The notes beneath the pieces were generated by a model. The model ran no database searches, was not told the DNA's origin, and saw nothing but the letters and a program-made list of their open reading frames with translations. Both the position numbers and the translations under genes were made by a program. From Chitinophagaceae bacterium (GTDB lineage Bacteria; Bacteroidota; Bacteroidia; Chitinophagales; Chitinophagaceae), in contig JALNZE010000003.1 in the NCBI GenBank assembly GCA_023229465.1, positions 62,001 to 126,000 on the forward strand: a stretch of DNA of 64,000 nt, in the 5' to 3' direction. Below, piece by piece: positions 8,896 to 17,654 of this stretch (the stretch's first letter is position 1; every line of letters starts with the position of its first letter).

Positions 8896-9383
8896 TACAG
8901 TAGGGTTATTTTTTGGGTACGCAATGAACTATTCACTTCATCAGGCAGAAAAGGTGAAGCATCGCCGCCATTGCGGATGATATCCCTTACAATAGTGGAA
9001 GCCACCGAAGTATATTTAGGTTCTCCGGTTAGAAAGATGGTTTCGATATTTTTATCCAGTGTACGGTTGGCATCTGCAATGGTTTTTTCATATTCAAAAT
9101 CGCTCACATAACGTATACCCCGCAGAATAAAATTGGCGCCGATTGTTTTGCAGTAATTCACAGTAAGACCATCATAGATAACACTTTCTACCCTGGGCTC
9201 TCCTTTGTAAATCTCCTGAAACCATTCCATCCGTTGCGCTGCACTGAACATCGGGCTCTTAGACGAATTGATACCGATACCCACATATATCTTATCAAAC
9301 AAAGGAATGGCACGGTTGATAATGTCAACATGCCCCAGGGTTACAGGGTCAAATGTGCCAGGGAATAAGCAGACTCTTTGCAT
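8895..9383 (-). CDS. coaD: Phosphopantetheine adenylyltransferase
   Basis: 162 residues, the usual length. It joins ATP and 4'-phosphopantetheine to form dephospho-CoA, the penultimate step of CoA synthesis. The N-terminal nucleotidyltransferase signature GTFDPVTLGHVDI is at about 8-20, followed by VGIGINSSKSPMFS and the RGIRYVSDFEYEK segment of CoaD; TSVASTIVRDI near 125 is the second ATP-binding motif. It lies between pyrB (51 bp upstream, separated by an AT-only repeat) and the thioesterase, whose start overlaps its stop. Confidence 0.96.
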   Translation of the reverse strand: MQRVCLFPGTFDPVTLGHVDIINRAIPLFDKIYVGIGINSSKSPMFSAAQRMEWFQEIYKGEPRVESVIYDGLTVNYCKTIGANFILRGIRYVSDFEYEKTIADANRTLDKNIETIFLTGEPKYTSVASTIVRDIIRNGGDASPFLPDEVNSSLRTQKITLL

Positions 9384-9387
9384 CTTG

Positions 9388-9424
9388 AGAAAATTATTAA
9401 TTCTTAATTATTAATTTTTAATTA
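9388..9424. repeat. AT-only quasi-tandem spacer
   Basis: The spacer between pyrB and coaD is made of repeats of TTAATTATTAATT-type units with no G or C for more than 30 bases. It could melt easily and serve as an A/T-rich ribosome entry region for coaD or as a promoter. No TAnnTTTG box was seen. Confidence 0.4.
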
Positions 9425-9433
9425 TCCTTCTCC

Positions 9434-10360
9434 TTAGCTCTCTCTGTTTGCCAATAAATACAACACCGCCATTCTCACTGCAACTCCGTTTTCTACCTGG
9501 TTTAATATAATGGAGTATGGGCCGTCTGCTACATCGCTGTCGAGCTCTACGCCCCGGTTAATGGGGCCGGGGTGCATGATAACGATTTCTTTACCCAGGC
9601 TTTCCAGTAATTTTCTTTTGATACCGTATGCCAGGTTGTATTCTCGCAGTGATGAAAACAGGGGTTGGTTTTGTCGTTCCAGTTGTATGCGCAGCACATT
9701 GGCCACATCGCACCATTGGAGGGCTTTTTTAAGGTTATATTCTACCCTTACACCTAATGCCTCCCCAATATATTTAGGTATTAAGGTAGGCGGCCCGGCC
9801 ACTACTACTTCAGCGCCCATTTTTCGTAACAGGTACATATTACTGAGGGCAACCCGGCTATGCATGATATCGCCGATGATGGCTACTTTCAGGCCTTCCA
9901 GCTTACCCAGTTTCTCCCTCATCGAAAAAGCATCCAGTAAAGCCTGTGTGGGATGTTCATTAATGCCGTCACCGGCATTCACAATCGCCGCGGGTATATG
10001 TTTGGCCAGAAAATGCGGTGCCCCGGATGCACTGTGGCGCATCACCACCATATCCACTTTCATGCTCAGGATATTATTTACGGTATCCAGCAATGTTTCG
10101 CCTTTGGCGGAAGATGAGCTGCTTAGCGCAAAATTGAGTACATCCGCGGAAAGACGCCGTTCAGCCAGCTCAAAAGACATACGGGTACGGGTAGAATTTT
10201 CGTAAAACAGGTTTACGATCGTTATATCGCGCAGCGAAGGAACTTTTTTTACGGGCCGCTGTAAAACTTCTTTGAACTGCTCGGCGGTGGATAGAATTAA
10301 CTGAATATCTTCTCTGTTGAGATCCTTGATACCAAGAAGATGTTTGGTAGATAGTTTCAT
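9434..10360 (-). CDS. pyrB: Aspartate carbamoyltransferase catalytic subunit
   Basis: 308 residues, the usual length for the catalytic chain. It condenses carbamoyl phosphate with aspartate, the committed step of pyrimidine synthesis. The carbamoyl phosphate loop S-T-R-T-R is at 56-60 (FYENSTRTRMSFELAERRL), HPTQALLD near 137, and the C-terminal MHPGPINRGVELDSDVADG loop is intact. No pyrI regulatory chain is nearby. The gene follows pyrR by 22 bp, so the two are co-transcribed. In class A ATCases PyrB forms dodecamers with an active or inactive dihydroorotase; a metal-site-deficient dihydroorotase homologue is encoded at 56221-57483 and is a candidate partner (inference). Confidence 0.96.
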   Translation of the reverse strand: MKLSTKHLLGIKDLNREDIQLILSTAEQFKEVLQRPVKKVPSLRDITIVNLFYENSTRTRMSFELAERRLSADVLNFALSSSSSAKGETLLDTVNNILSMKVDMVVMRHSASGAPHFLAKHIPAAIVNAGDGINEHPTQALLDAFSMREKLGKLEGLKVAIIGDIMHSRVALSNMYLLRKMGAEVVVAGPPTLIPKYIGEALGVRVEYNLKKALQWCDVANVLRIQLERQNQPLFSSLREYNLAYGIKRKLLESLGKEIVIMHPGPINRGVELDSDVADGPYSIILNQVENGVAVRMAVLYLLANRES

Positions 10361-10382
10361 TAAAAATCAAAGATAAAAGATT

Positions 10383-10910
10383 TCAGCTATCCAAAAGTAT
10401 TACTTCTTCACTTCCGTCCCTTTCTTTCCAATTTACTTTCACTTTCTGGGAAATGATGGTATCGATGGTTTTACCGGAATAATCCGGCTGAATGGGCAAT
10501 TCGCGGTTAAAACGCCTGTCTACCAGCACGCATAGCGACACTTTGGAAGGCCTCCCAAAAGCCAGTAAAGCGTCTAATGCGGCCCTTATGGTACGCCCTG
10601 TATACAATACATCATCTATCAGTACCACTTTTTTGTTTTCAATACTGAAAGGAATATCAGTGGCAGTGGCAATATGCAGGCTCTTTCGCACATCATCCCG
10701 GTAAAATGTAATATCCAGCTTACCATATTGAATAACGGAGGGATCTACCATCTGTGTCAGCTCCTTCACAATACGGTCACTCAGCCATACACCACGCGGC
10801 TGCAGTCCAATGACCACCGTATTTGTCAGTGAAAGATTATTTTCCAGTATCTGATGAGCCAGCCTTTTTACAGTCAGCGCCAGTTGTTGTTCGGATAGTA
10901 TCGTCTTCAA
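10383..10910 (-). CDS. pyrR: Bifunctional pyr operon regulator / uracil phosphoribosyltransferase
   Basis: 175 residues. The PRPP-binding motif VVLIDDVLYTGRTIRAA is near 94-110, and LQPRGVWLSDRI and VLVDRRFNRELPIQPDY are PyrR signatures that separate it from Upp-type enzymes. In Firmicutes PyrR is an RNA-binding attenuator that senses UMP; in Bacteroidota its RNA target is not obvious and I saw no classical PyrR-binding loop upstream here. The gene is first in an operon with pyrB (22 bp apart) and is divergent from recF, with 84 bp between starts. Confidence 0.93.
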   Translation of the reverse strand: MKTILSEQQLALTVKRLAHQILENNLSLTNTVVIGLQPRGVWLSDRIVKELTQMVDPSVIQYGKLDITFYRDDVRKSLHIATATDIPFSIENKKVVLIDDVLYTGRTIRAALDALLAFGRPSKVSLCVLVDRRFNRELPIQPDYSGKTIDTIISQKVKVNWKERDGSEEVILLDS

Positions 10911-10994
10911 AACCGAATTTTTATTAAAAATAAATGCTTTCTGCCATACTCAACATGAATTATTAAGCAGGTTTGGGTTTAATTTGCCCGTTCA

Positions 10995-12098
10995 ATGCTC
11001 AGGCTTCAATCCATATCGTTGGTTCAATTCAGGAACTATGTGCAGAAAGACTTCTCTTTTAAGGAAAGAATTGTGGGCATTTGTGGCGCCAACGGCACCG
11101 GCAAAACCAACCTGCTGGATGCGATTTATTACCTGAGTTTTTCACGTAGCTATTTTTCAAGACCCGATAGCCAGAATGTGCATCATGGACTATTGGGTTT
11201 GCGGCTGGAAGGGCAATATGAACTGCAGCATGAGACCCGTAAATTAGTTTGTATTGTACGTGAGAATAACCGGAAAGAATTGATACTGGATGAGGAAGCC
11301 TATAAAAAATTTTCTGACCATATTGGCATATTACCCTGTGTAATGATTGCCCCGGATGATATTGTTCTGATCTCGGGCGGCAGCGAAGAAAGAAGAAAAT
11401 TTATAGACACCCTCCTTTCACAAATTAATAAAGAATACCTGGCCAGGTTGATTGATTACAACAGGATATTACAGCAAAGAAACAGCCTTTTAAAAAGAGC
11501 TGCCGAAACAGGCACAACAGATGAGGCCTTATGGGAAGTATTGAACAGCCAGCTAAGTAAAACCGGAAATTATATTTTTGCCGAAAGAAAAAAATTTCTA
11601 ACCCGATTTCTTTCCCTCTGCGGATCAATCTACCAGCGGATAGCCGGTAAGGAGGATGGACTGTCGCTTCAATATACCAGCCAGTTATTAACCGATAATT
11701 TTGAGGAACTGCTAAAAGCTACTCGCCAGAAAGACCTTGCCGTACAGCGCACCACGGCTGGTATTCACAGGGATGATCTTGTTTTTTATATGGACCAGTC
11801 GCTGTTTAAAACAGAAGCTTCGCAGGGACAAAGAAAAAGCCTCTTATTTGCCCTGAAACTTGCCGAGTGGCAGACCTTACAAGAAAAAAAAGGGTTCACC
11901 CCTATCCTGTTACTGGATGATGTTTTTGAAAAACTGGATGAGCAAAGAATGTTTCAGTTATTGCAATGGGTATGTACCGAAACAGATGGGCAGGTATTTA
12001 TTACGGATACACATGCAGAAAGGCTTCAAAAGCAATTAGCCGAAATAAACGCAACGTTTCAGTTGATAGAACTTGGGGGGAACGCTTCTGACACTTAA
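10995..12098 (+). CDS. recF: DNA replication and repair protein RecF
   Basis: 367 residues, the normal length. An SMC-like ATPase that loads RecA at gaps through RecOR. Walker A GANGTGKT is at 31-38, the ABC-type signature ASQGQRKSLLFALKLAEW lies near 275, and Walker B ILLLDDVFEKLD follows near 310; the DTHAE sequence after it matches the D-loop/H-loop end of RecF. The usual RecF-specific RNYVQKDF segment is at 13-20. Not next to dnaA, dnaN or gyrB, as is common in Bacteroidota. Nine bp upstream of the DUF721 gene, so the two form an operon, a conserved recF-DUF721 arrangement. Confidence 0.96.
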   Translation: MLRLQSISLVQFRNYVQKDFSFKERIVGICGANGTGKTNLLDAIYYLSFSRSYFSRPDSQNVHHGLLGLRLEGQYELQHETRKLVCIVRENNRKELILDEEAYKKFSDHIGILPCVMIAPDDIVLISGGSEERRKFIDTLLSQINKEYLARLIDYNRILQQRNSLLKRAAETGTTDEALWEVLNSQLSKTGNYIFAERKKFLTRFLSLCGSIYQRIAGKEDGLSLQYTSQLLTDNFEELLKATRQKDLAVQRTTAGIHRDDLVFYMDQSLFKTEASQGQRKSLLFALKLAEWQTLQEKKGFTPILLLDDVFEKLDEQRMFQLLQWVCTETDGQVFITDTHAERLQKQLAEINATFQLIELGGNASDT

Positions 12099-12107
12099 CT
12101 TTACGGT

Positions 12108-12389
12108 ATGTCTGAATTTCATATCGGCGATGCCATAAAAGGGTTTGTAAATAAGAGCCGTCTTCGCAATGGTATCCGTGCCGTGCAGATAGAAGAAATA
12201 TGGGAGCAACTGATGGGCAAAACCATTGCCAAATACACTGATAAGATTCAGATTATTCAACAGAAATTATTTATCCAAACCGCGGTAGGCCCCTTAAAGA
12301 ATGAGTTGATGTTTCAAAAGCCTCAGATCATTGAAAGGGTAAATGAAGCTTTTGGAGAAAAAGTAATCAATGAAGTAATCATCCAATAA
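12108..12389 (+). CDS. DUF721 (DciA-like) protein
   Basis: 93 residues. The short protein has the DUF721 pattern: IGDAIKGFVNKSRLRNGI, then EEIWEQLMGKTIAKYTDKI and the hydrophobic LFIQTAVGPLKNEL followed by INEVIIQ at the end. DUF721 corresponds to the KH-like domain of DciA, the ancestral loader of the replicative helicase DnaB; a role in replication initiation is plausible given the recF coupling 9 bp upstream, but the short single-domain form has not been proven equivalent. Start ATG at 12108 has no competing upstream start. Confidence 0.85.
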   Translation: MSEFHIGDAIKGFVNKSRLRNGIRAVQIEEIWEQLMGKTIAKYTDKIQIIQQKLFIQTAVGPLKNELMFQKPQIIERVNEAFGEKVINEVIIQ

Positions 12390-12497
12390 AGCTATTGTAT
12401 TTTACACGGTGATCTACTATCCCATATAAAACATCAGCCATCCATCTTTACAGTATTTTTTTGGTGAGGCAGGATAGCATGTCATTGATTCACTTAA

Positions 12498-13613
12498 TTA
12501 TTTCAATGAATTGATTTTCTGTAAAACCTTTTTCAGATCAACATAACTAATTTTATCCAGCACGGTTGATCGCTGCATCAGAAAATAGGTGGGTGTTACC
12601 CTTGCTGCTGTTTTTATAACAATGGCATCGCATTTTACAATAATGGTATTCGGAAATAGTGTCACCGCTTTATCTGCATCAGCGGTTACCAGTATGATGG
12701 AAAGGTTTTTTTGTGCGGCAGCCAGCACAACTTCTGCAAAGCCATTTATCCAGTCATTCGTATGCTCCATGTGATTGGCCATTACCAGCAGATATGGATT
12801 GGGTTGCGCAAAAACTGCCGCTGTTGTATCCATCCCGGAAAGGGTTTGGAGAGAAAAGTCAACAATTTTTGCCTGCAAACCATTGCCTTTTTTCACCAGT
12901 ATATCTTTCCTGTCTATATAAGTATAGGTAGAATCAAAATCAGCCGGAAAATTTGATTGATCAAAACTTAGCTGCCGGCCATTTTTTTGGTAGGTAAACA
13001 CAATAGAAAAACTATCAGGCACTGCACCGGCAGGCGTTTTCATTTGTTCCGCAATATCGTTACCCTTTTTATAAGGCAGGCAATCCACCAGGGGTAAATG
13101 TTCCAGAACATACCATTGACCTGCCGAAGTGCCCATGGCAACTATCAGCAACAATACAATAGCGGTGAAAGATTTGAAGGAGGAATGGATCCGTTTACCG
13201 GTTACCAATAATACCAGTATTAAAGTGAGCAGAAAGAGATCCTTCCCGAAAGATTGCGCGGCCGTTAAAGGGATACAATCACCAAAGCAACCACAGGTTT
13301 TGATCTTACCTGATAACAAGGCATAGCCCGTTAAGAAAGTAAAGAAAACAATCAGTACTAATAATAGCCAGCTAACCAGTTTCATTCGCCAGCCGATAAT
13401 GACCGCTACCCCCGCCACTACTTCAAAAAGATTCATAAGCAGGGCAAAACTCAGGGTATAGGCATTGAGTGCATCCCATCCCCATACTTCAAAAAATTCC
13501 TGCATCTTATAACTCAAACCCAATGGGTCATTGGCTTTTATGAGGCCGGAAAAAATAAAAAGGAGTCCTACCACCCACCGTACAATCAGTAAAAAAGTTT
13601 TCATAGCAATCAT
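12498..13613 (-). CDS. DoxX/MauE-like membrane protein with C-terminal thioredoxin-like region
   Basis: 371 residues; ATG at 13613 or 13604 (MIAMKTF). The first ~145 residues hold four membrane helices in the DoxX arrangement (IVRWVVGLLFIFSGLIKAND, then further helices), with a Cys pair in KTCGCFGDCIPL typical of the Bacteroidota BT_3928 subgroup. The remaining ~220 residues are soluble, ending in a beta-alpha stretch with VTPTYFLM, like the cis-Pro region of thioredoxin folds. That suggests a membrane redox role. It follows the DUF1599 gene by 4 bp; this pair is a frequent Bacteroidota arrangement. Function unproven. Confidence 0.78.
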   Translation of the reverse strand: MIAMKTFLLIVRWVVGLLFIFSGLIKANDPLGLSYKMQEFFEVWGWDALNAYTLSFALLMNLFEVVAGVAVIIGWRMKLVSWLLLVLIVFFTFLTGYALLSGKIKTCGCFGDCIPLTAAQSFGKDLFLLTLILVLLVTGKRIHSSFKSFTAIVLLLIVAMGTSAGQWYVLEHLPLVDCLPYKKGNDIAEQMKTPAGAVPDSFSIVFTYQKNGRQLSFDQSNFPADFDSTYTYIDRKDILVKKGNGLQAKIVDFSLQTLSGMDTTAAVFAQPNPYLLVMANHMEHTNDWINGFAEVVLAAAQKNLSIILVTADADKAVTLFPNTIIVKCDAIVIKTAARVTPTYFLMQRSTVLDKISYVDLKKVLQKINSLK

Positions 13614-13617
13614 TTAT

Positions 13618-14163
13618 TTAGTGTTTTCCTTCGTCCATCAGAATCAGGGCAAAGGCAGCATAATTAAGAATGTCTACATAATTCGCATCAATCCCCTCAC
13701 TCACCAGGGTTTTACCCTCGTTACCCAGTATCTGTTTGATGCGCATCAGCTTCATTAAAATCAGGTCGGCAAAACTTTGCTGACTCATTTCGCGCCAGGC
13801 TTCTCCATAGTCGTGGTTTTTATCCAGCATGGTATCCTTTGCAAAGGCAACTGATTTTTGATAGAGGGCATCCACCTGTTCAACGGGCAAATCTTCCACC
13901 ATGGGTGATCCCAGTTCCAGTTGCATGAGTCCGATTACCGCATAATTCACAATACCCTTGAATTCGGAGGCAATATCATCTCCCACTTTTTGGGTATGCA
14001 GGTCCTGGATGGTACGAATGCGCAATGCCTTAATAAAAATCTGGTCCACCACAGAAATGGTTCTTAGTACCCGCCATGCGGTACCGTAATCTTTGGTCTT
14101 TTTGATGAAAATGTCTCTTGACTGCCCAATGGCCTGATCATATTGTAAATTTGTATTCGCCAT
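13618..14163 (-). CDS. DUF1599 domain protein
   Basis: 181 residues consisting of two copies of a ~75-residue unit: KTKDYGTAWRVLRTISVVDQI in the first half and KNHDYGEAWREMSQQSFADLI in the second, each followed by a hydrophobic NYAVIGLMQL or NYAAFALILM stretch. This duplicated D-Y-G-x-A-W-R pattern defines DUF1599. No catalytic role is known to me. It heads an operon with the DoxX-like gene (4 bp), and is divergent from folP. A relation to nucleotide or thymidylate metabolism is sometimes suspected from all-helical similarity to MazG-like folds, but I cannot support it from sequence. Confidence 0.85.
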   Translation of the reverse strand: MANTNLQYDQAIGQSRDIFIKKTKDYGTAWRVLRTISVVDQIFIKALRIRTIQDLHTQKVGDDIASEFKGIVNYAVIGLMQLELGSPMVEDLPVEQVDALYQKSVAFAKDTMLDKNHDYGEAWREMSQQSFADLILMKLMRIKQILGNEGKTLVSEGIDANYVDILNYAAFALILMDEGKH

Positions 14164-14193
14164 TATTCCATGAGTGCTTTAATGCTTTGGTAA

Positions 14194-14201
14194 TATCTTT
14201 G
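14194..14201 (+). promoter_or_regulatory. Candidate Bacteroidota -7 box for folP
   Basis: TATCTTTG matches the TAnnTTTG consensus of Bacteroidota housekeeping promoters and lies 66 bp before the folP ATG. No convincing TTTG -33 box is found at the usual spacing, so support is partial. Confidence 0.35.
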
Positions 14202-14228
14202 AAGTGAATGCAAGATAGGTGAAATGAG

Positions 14229-14256
14229 AAATTTGAAAATTTGAAAATTTGAAAAT
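14229..14256. repeat. 9-bp tandem repeat upstream of folP
   Basis: Three consecutive copies of an ATTTGAAAA-type 9-mer lie directly upstream of folP, between its candidate promoter and its start codon, so they would be transcribed in the leader. The copy number may vary by slippage; any effect on folP is speculation. Confidence 0.6.
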
Positions 14257-14267
14257 GAGAAAAGGGC

Positions 14268-15092
14268 ATGTTCACACTGAATTGTAGCGGAAGATTATTA
14301 GTAATAGATCGGCCTATCGTAATGGGTATTATTAATCCTACGCCCGATTCATTTTACAGTGGCAGCAGGCATACTTCTGTTGATGAGGCCCTTGGTAAAG
14401 CGGAAGAAATGTTGCGGCAGGGTGCTACTATACTGGATATTGGCGGACAAAGTACCAGGCCCGGCAGTGGTATGGCGGGTGCGGATGAGGAGCTGAAAAG
14501 GGTTATTCCTGTTATTGAAGCCATAAGCCTTGCCTTTCCGGCATCTTTTATCTCTATAGATACTTTTCATGGTAAAGTGGCTAAAGAAGCGGTGGCAGCC
14601 GGGGCAGTGATCGTGAATGATATTAGTGGTGGTAGTTTTGATAAGGATATGATAGCAACCGTTGCTGGTATGCAAACGCCCTATGTTTGTATGCATGTGA
14701 AAGGAGATGCTGATACCATGCATAGTCCTTATCCCTATGATGCAGTTTGTAAAGAGGTGGTTGATTATTTTATTCAAAAAATAGCTGCCTGTACTATGGC
14801 CGGCATACCTGATATCATATTGGATCCCGGGTTTGGGTTTAGTAAAAGCAGTACAGAAAATTTTGATTTACTAAAATATTTTGAAGTATTTACCATGTTT
14901 CAGAAACCAATACTACTGGGCGTTTCCAGAAAATCAACTATTTATAAAACATTAGGTATTACTGCCAATGAATCGCTCAATGGAACTACAGTTTTACATA
15001 CAGCCGGGTTACTGAAAGGGGCTACTATCCTTCGGGTGCATGATGTAAAAGAAGCCATGGAAGCGATCACCTTAACCAGGCATCTGCTATAA
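14268..15092 (+). CDS. folP: Dihydropteroate synthase
   Basis: 274 residues, normal length. It joins p-aminobenzoate to hydroxymethyl-dihydropterin diphosphate in folate synthesis and is the sulfonamide target. The TIM-barrel motifs are intact: MGIINPTPDSFYSG at 19-32, DIGGQSTRPGS near 64-74, FISIDTFHGKVA, VNDISGG and DPGFGFSKS. The start ATG at 14268 is preceded by a GAGAAAAGGG stretch and by the tandem repeat. It is followed by a strong intrinsic terminator 4 bp past the stop, so folP is monocistronic. Confidence 0.96.
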   Translation: MFTLNCSGRLLVIDRPIVMGIINPTPDSFYSGSRHTSVDEALGKAEEMLRQGATILDIGGQSTRPGSGMAGADEELKRVIPVIEAISLAFPASFISIDTFHGKVAKEAVAAGAVIVNDISGGSFDKDMIATVAGMQTPYVCMHVKGDADTMHSPYPYDAVCKEVVDYFIQKIAACTMAGIPDIILDPGFGFSKSSTENFDLLKYFEVFTMFQKPILLGVSRKSTIYKTLGITANESLNGTTVLHTAGLLKGATILRVHDVKEAMEAITLTRHLL

Positions 15093-15095
15093 AAT

Positions 15096-15122
15096 ACAAA
15101 AGGCCCTTGTGGGGCCTTTTGT
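15096..15122. terminator. Bidirectional intrinsic terminator between folP and the FKBP gene
   Basis: A perfect 11-bp stem (ACAAAAGGCCC with GGGCCTTTTGT) closes a 5-base loop, right after the folP stop and 26 bp from the stop of the convergent FKBP gene. The A/T-rich stem ends supply a U-tract in either direction. Confidence 0.85.
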
Positions 15123-15147
15123 AATAAAATCACTCAATCAATATTGA

Positions 15148-16071
15148 TTAATGAGCTGGATTTTGTGGCTGCATATTTGGACCTGCGGGTTGTACAGGCT
15201 TAGGTGCAGGGATGGATATATCCAATATTTCTATTTCAAAAATAAGATTTGAGTAACCCGGGATAGTTGGCGGATAGCCATTCTGACCGTAACCCAGCAT
15301 AGCAGGGATAAATATCTTGCCTTTACCACCTTTACCGAATATTCGTAAACCATCATCCATTCCTTTAATCACCCCATTGGTACCCATAATAACGGAAAGA
15401 GGCTGGTTATTAGGACTGTTTTTATCCATATTAGAATCAAATACTTTTCCACCTACAAAAGAACCTTTGTATAAAATCTGCACCTGCTTGCCGGAATCAG
15501 CTTTCTGAACATCGCCTGCATTGGTTACCTCTACCAATACACCTGATGAAACAGATTGTGTTTTAATACCCTGCTTGGTGGTATAGGCCTGTAGTTCTTT
15601 GATTTCCCTATCTTTTTCAAGATTTTGTTCTTTTCCCAGGTCGGCCATTGCATCGGGCTCGTTATTGAAGGCCCTCAGTATTTCAAGACGGCCTTTGATC
15701 ATATCCTTGGCACGGAAAATATTGTTGTACTCGATCATGCCAAAATTTTTCAAACTATCCACACTCATTACAAAATCCACCTTATCACCAACAGCGCATT
15801 TGGTAAGGATTTCAAGGAAGCTATGCTTGCTTACTTTAGTGGTATCAACAACAAGGTAGGCGGGTATATGACCAAAAGAAGAAGTAAGAATAGAATCTTT
15901 GGGTGGCACTTTGTATTCAACATTGAATTTTATAAACGCCCCCTGTTTTAGTTTTTCTTTACCGTTTCCTTTGGTAATCTTATAAGAAAGGCCCGAGGGT
16001 GTTTTCTGGTATTGGTTACAGCTTGCAAGCAATACGATAGCTAATAAAAGCGTGGTAGTTGTTCTCATCAT
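15148..16071 (-). CDS. FKBP-type peptidyl-prolyl isomerase lipoprotein
   Basis: 307 residues. A lipoprotein signal (LLAIVLLASCNQ) places lipidated Cys at about 18. The C-terminal FKBP domain (about 180-285) is well conserved: VQILYKGSFVGGKVFDSN, then IKGMDDGLRIFGKGGKGKIF and PAMLGYGQNGYPPTIPG. The N-terminal half (about 30-150) looks like a diverged FKBP module that lacks these active-site residues, with a charged helical linker between. It likely helps fold outer-membrane or periplasmic proteins. A Pro-rich tail ends the protein. Its start is 3 bp after the nrnA stop, so the two are one operon. Confidence 0.9.
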   Translation of the reverse strand: MMRTTTTLLLAIVLLASCNQYQKTPSGLSYKITKGNGKEKLKQGAFIKFNVEYKVPPKDSILTSSFGHIPAYLVVDTTKVSKHSFLEILTKCAVGDKVDFVMSVDSLKNFGMIEYNNIFRAKDMIKGRLEILRAFNNEPDAMADLGKEQNLEKDREIKELQAYTTKQGIKTQSVSSGVLVEVTNAGDVQKADSGKQVQILYKGSFVGGKVFDSNMDKNSPNNQPLSVIMGTNGVIKGMDDGLRIFGKGGKGKIFIPAMLGYGQNGYPPTIPGYSNLIFEIEILDISIPAPKPVQPAGPNMQPQNPAH

Positions 16072-16074
16072 TGT

Positions 16075-17109
16075 TTATTGTAGTTGATTTTGATATTCTT
16101 TAATAACTTCTTTAAATTTGGTATAAGTAGCCTCCAGGCTGTCGCTGCTTCTTCCTCCGGCAGCATTTACATGGCCACCCCCTTCAAAATGTTTCCTGGC
16201 AAAGCTGTTTACATCAAAATCTCCCTTGCTCCTGAAACTCCACTTTCTTTCGCCCTCCCTATCAATCACCAAAGCTCCGAATTTTATTCCCTGTATCGTT
16301 AATAAATAATTTACCAGTCCCTCAGTATCACCCGTTTTAATATTATAACGTTGAAGATCGGCCCTGGTAATATACATACAGGCTGTGTTGTATTCGTATA
16401 ATACTTCCAACCTGTTAACCAAAGCATAACCGATAAAGCGCAATCTGTTCTCTAGAAAATTATCATAAATATGATGGTGAACTTTGGTATGTAATAATCC
16501 TTTCTCTTTTAATACAGCCACCATTCGATGTACAGAAGCGCTGGTTGCCGGAAAACGGAAAGAACCCGTATCCGTCATAACTCCGGTATATAAACATTCC
16601 GCGATTTCAGGGGTAAGGTTATCAGAATACCCTGCATTCACAATAAAGTCATAGACCATCTCGCAGGTAGAGCTTTTTGAGGTATCGCTGATACCATAGG
16701 TAAAGGCTTCTTCCTGTGGTTGTTGGTGATGATCAATTAATACTTTAGTACAGACCGCCTCCGTAAGGGGTTGCTCCATATTCTTGGTACGGTGCAATAC
16801 ATTAAAATCCAGGCAAAAAATTACGGTTGCCTGATTTATAAGCAGTAATGCTTTTTCTTTCTGTTTATCAAAATCCACCACCGTATCGATACCTGGCATC
16901 CAATCCAGAAAATCGGCCCAGTTGGTTGGAGAGATAACGGTGGTCTCATGCCCCAACCCTTTCATAAAATGATACAGGGCCAGCGTAGAGCCCATAGCAT
17001 CACCATCCGGCTTCTGGTGCATGGTAATGACCACTTTAGCGGGTATTTGCAGACTGGGGAAAAAACCTTCGATTGGAAGCATATAAGGCGGCAAAATTGC
17101 GGTTTCCAA
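16075..17109 (-). CDS. nrnA: DHH/DHHA1 phosphoesterase (NrnA-like oligoribonuclease / pAp phosphatase)
   Basis: 344 residues. The N-terminal DHH domain shows HQKPDGDAMGSTLALY (metal-binding DxD-type), FCLDFN, IDHHQQ (the DHH motif), and TDTGSFRF; the C-terminal DHHA1 domain ends in the GGGHVNAAGG motif near 310-320 that binds the substrate. NrnA degrades short RNA oligonucleotides and removes the 3' phosphate from pAp; cyclic dinucleotide-derived pApA can also be a substrate in relatives. It is the first gene of an operon with the FKBP lipoprotein and is divergent from ndk. Confidence 0.92.
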   Translation of the reverse strand: METAILPPYMLPIEGFFPSLQIPAKVVITMHQKPDGDAMGSTLALYHFMKGLGHETTVISPTNWADFLDWMPGIDTVVDFDKQKEKALLLINQATVIFCLDFNVLHRTKNMEQPLTEAVCTKVLIDHHQQPQEEAFTYGISDTSKSSTCEMVYDFIVNAGYSDNLTPEIAECLYTGVMTDTGSFRFPATSASVHRMVAVLKEKGLLHTKVHHHIYDNFLENRLRFIGYALVNRLEVLYEYNTACMYITRADLQRYNIKTGDTEGLVNYLLTIQGIKFGALVIDREGERKWSFRSKGDFDVNSFARKHFEGGGHVNAAGGRSSDSLEATYTKFKEVIKEYQNQLQ

Positions 17110-17184
17110 GCTATTCTATCAAATCAATTTAATAGGTTTAACAAAAATCAAGGGATATTATCCCTAAACCAACGGCCTTATCCT

Positions 17185-17192
17185 TACTTTTG
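17185..17192 (+). promoter_or_regulatory. Candidate Bacteroidota -7 box for ndk
   Basis: TACTTTTG fits TAnnTTTG and lies 22 bp before the ndk ATG, which would give a very short leader. The -33 TTTG is not obvious. A short palindrome (GGATATTATCC) lies about 25 bp upstream of the box. Confidence 0.45.
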
Positions 17193-17214
17193 CAGCCGAA
17201 ATTTTACATTATTT

Positions 17215-17631
17215 ATGAGCAACAGAACATTTACCATGATTAAACCGGATGCGACCAAAAAGGGCGATACCGGCGCCATTTTAGACAAAATGATTAAAGC
17301 AGGATTTTCTGTAAAAGCCCTTAAATGGACGAAGCTTACCAAAGAGCAGGCCGGTTTGTTTTATGAGGTACATAAGGAAAGGCCTTTTTATGGTGAACTG
17401 GTTGATTTTATGAGCAGCGGTACTATTGTAGCGGCTATTCTCGAAAAAGACAATGCAGTGGCTGATTTCAGAAAACTGATAGGCGCCACCAATCCTGCCC
17501 AGGCAGAAGAGGGTACTATCCGCAAATTATTTGCAGCTTCTGTAGGTGAAAATGCGGTTCATGGAAGTGATAGTGATGAGAATGCAGCTATTGAAGGTGA
17601 TTTCTTCTTCTCTAAACTGGAGCGGTTTTAA
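17215..17631 (+). CDS. ndk: Nucleoside diphosphate kinase
   Basis: 138 residues from the ATG at 17215 (MSNRTFTMIKPDATKKG); an open frame reaches back to 16948 but that stretch is antisense to nrnA and has no family similarity. Ndk transfers the gamma phosphate between nucleotides through a phospho-histidine. The conserved NxxHGSDS motif is present (ENAVHGSDSDE near 115), with the active His in it, and the start TMIKPDA and the end EGDFFFSKLERF are normal for the family. It is flanked by its own promoter and a strong terminator, so it is monocistronic. Confidence 0.97.
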   Translation: MSNRTFTMIKPDATKKGDTGAILDKMIKAGFSVKALKWTKLTKEQAGLFYEVHKERPFYGELVDFMSSGTIVAAILEKDNAVADFRKLIGATNPAQAEEGTIRKLFAASVGENAVHGSDSDENAAIEGDFFFSKLERF

Positions 17632-17654
17632 GTAAACTCATTTTAGAAATAAAG

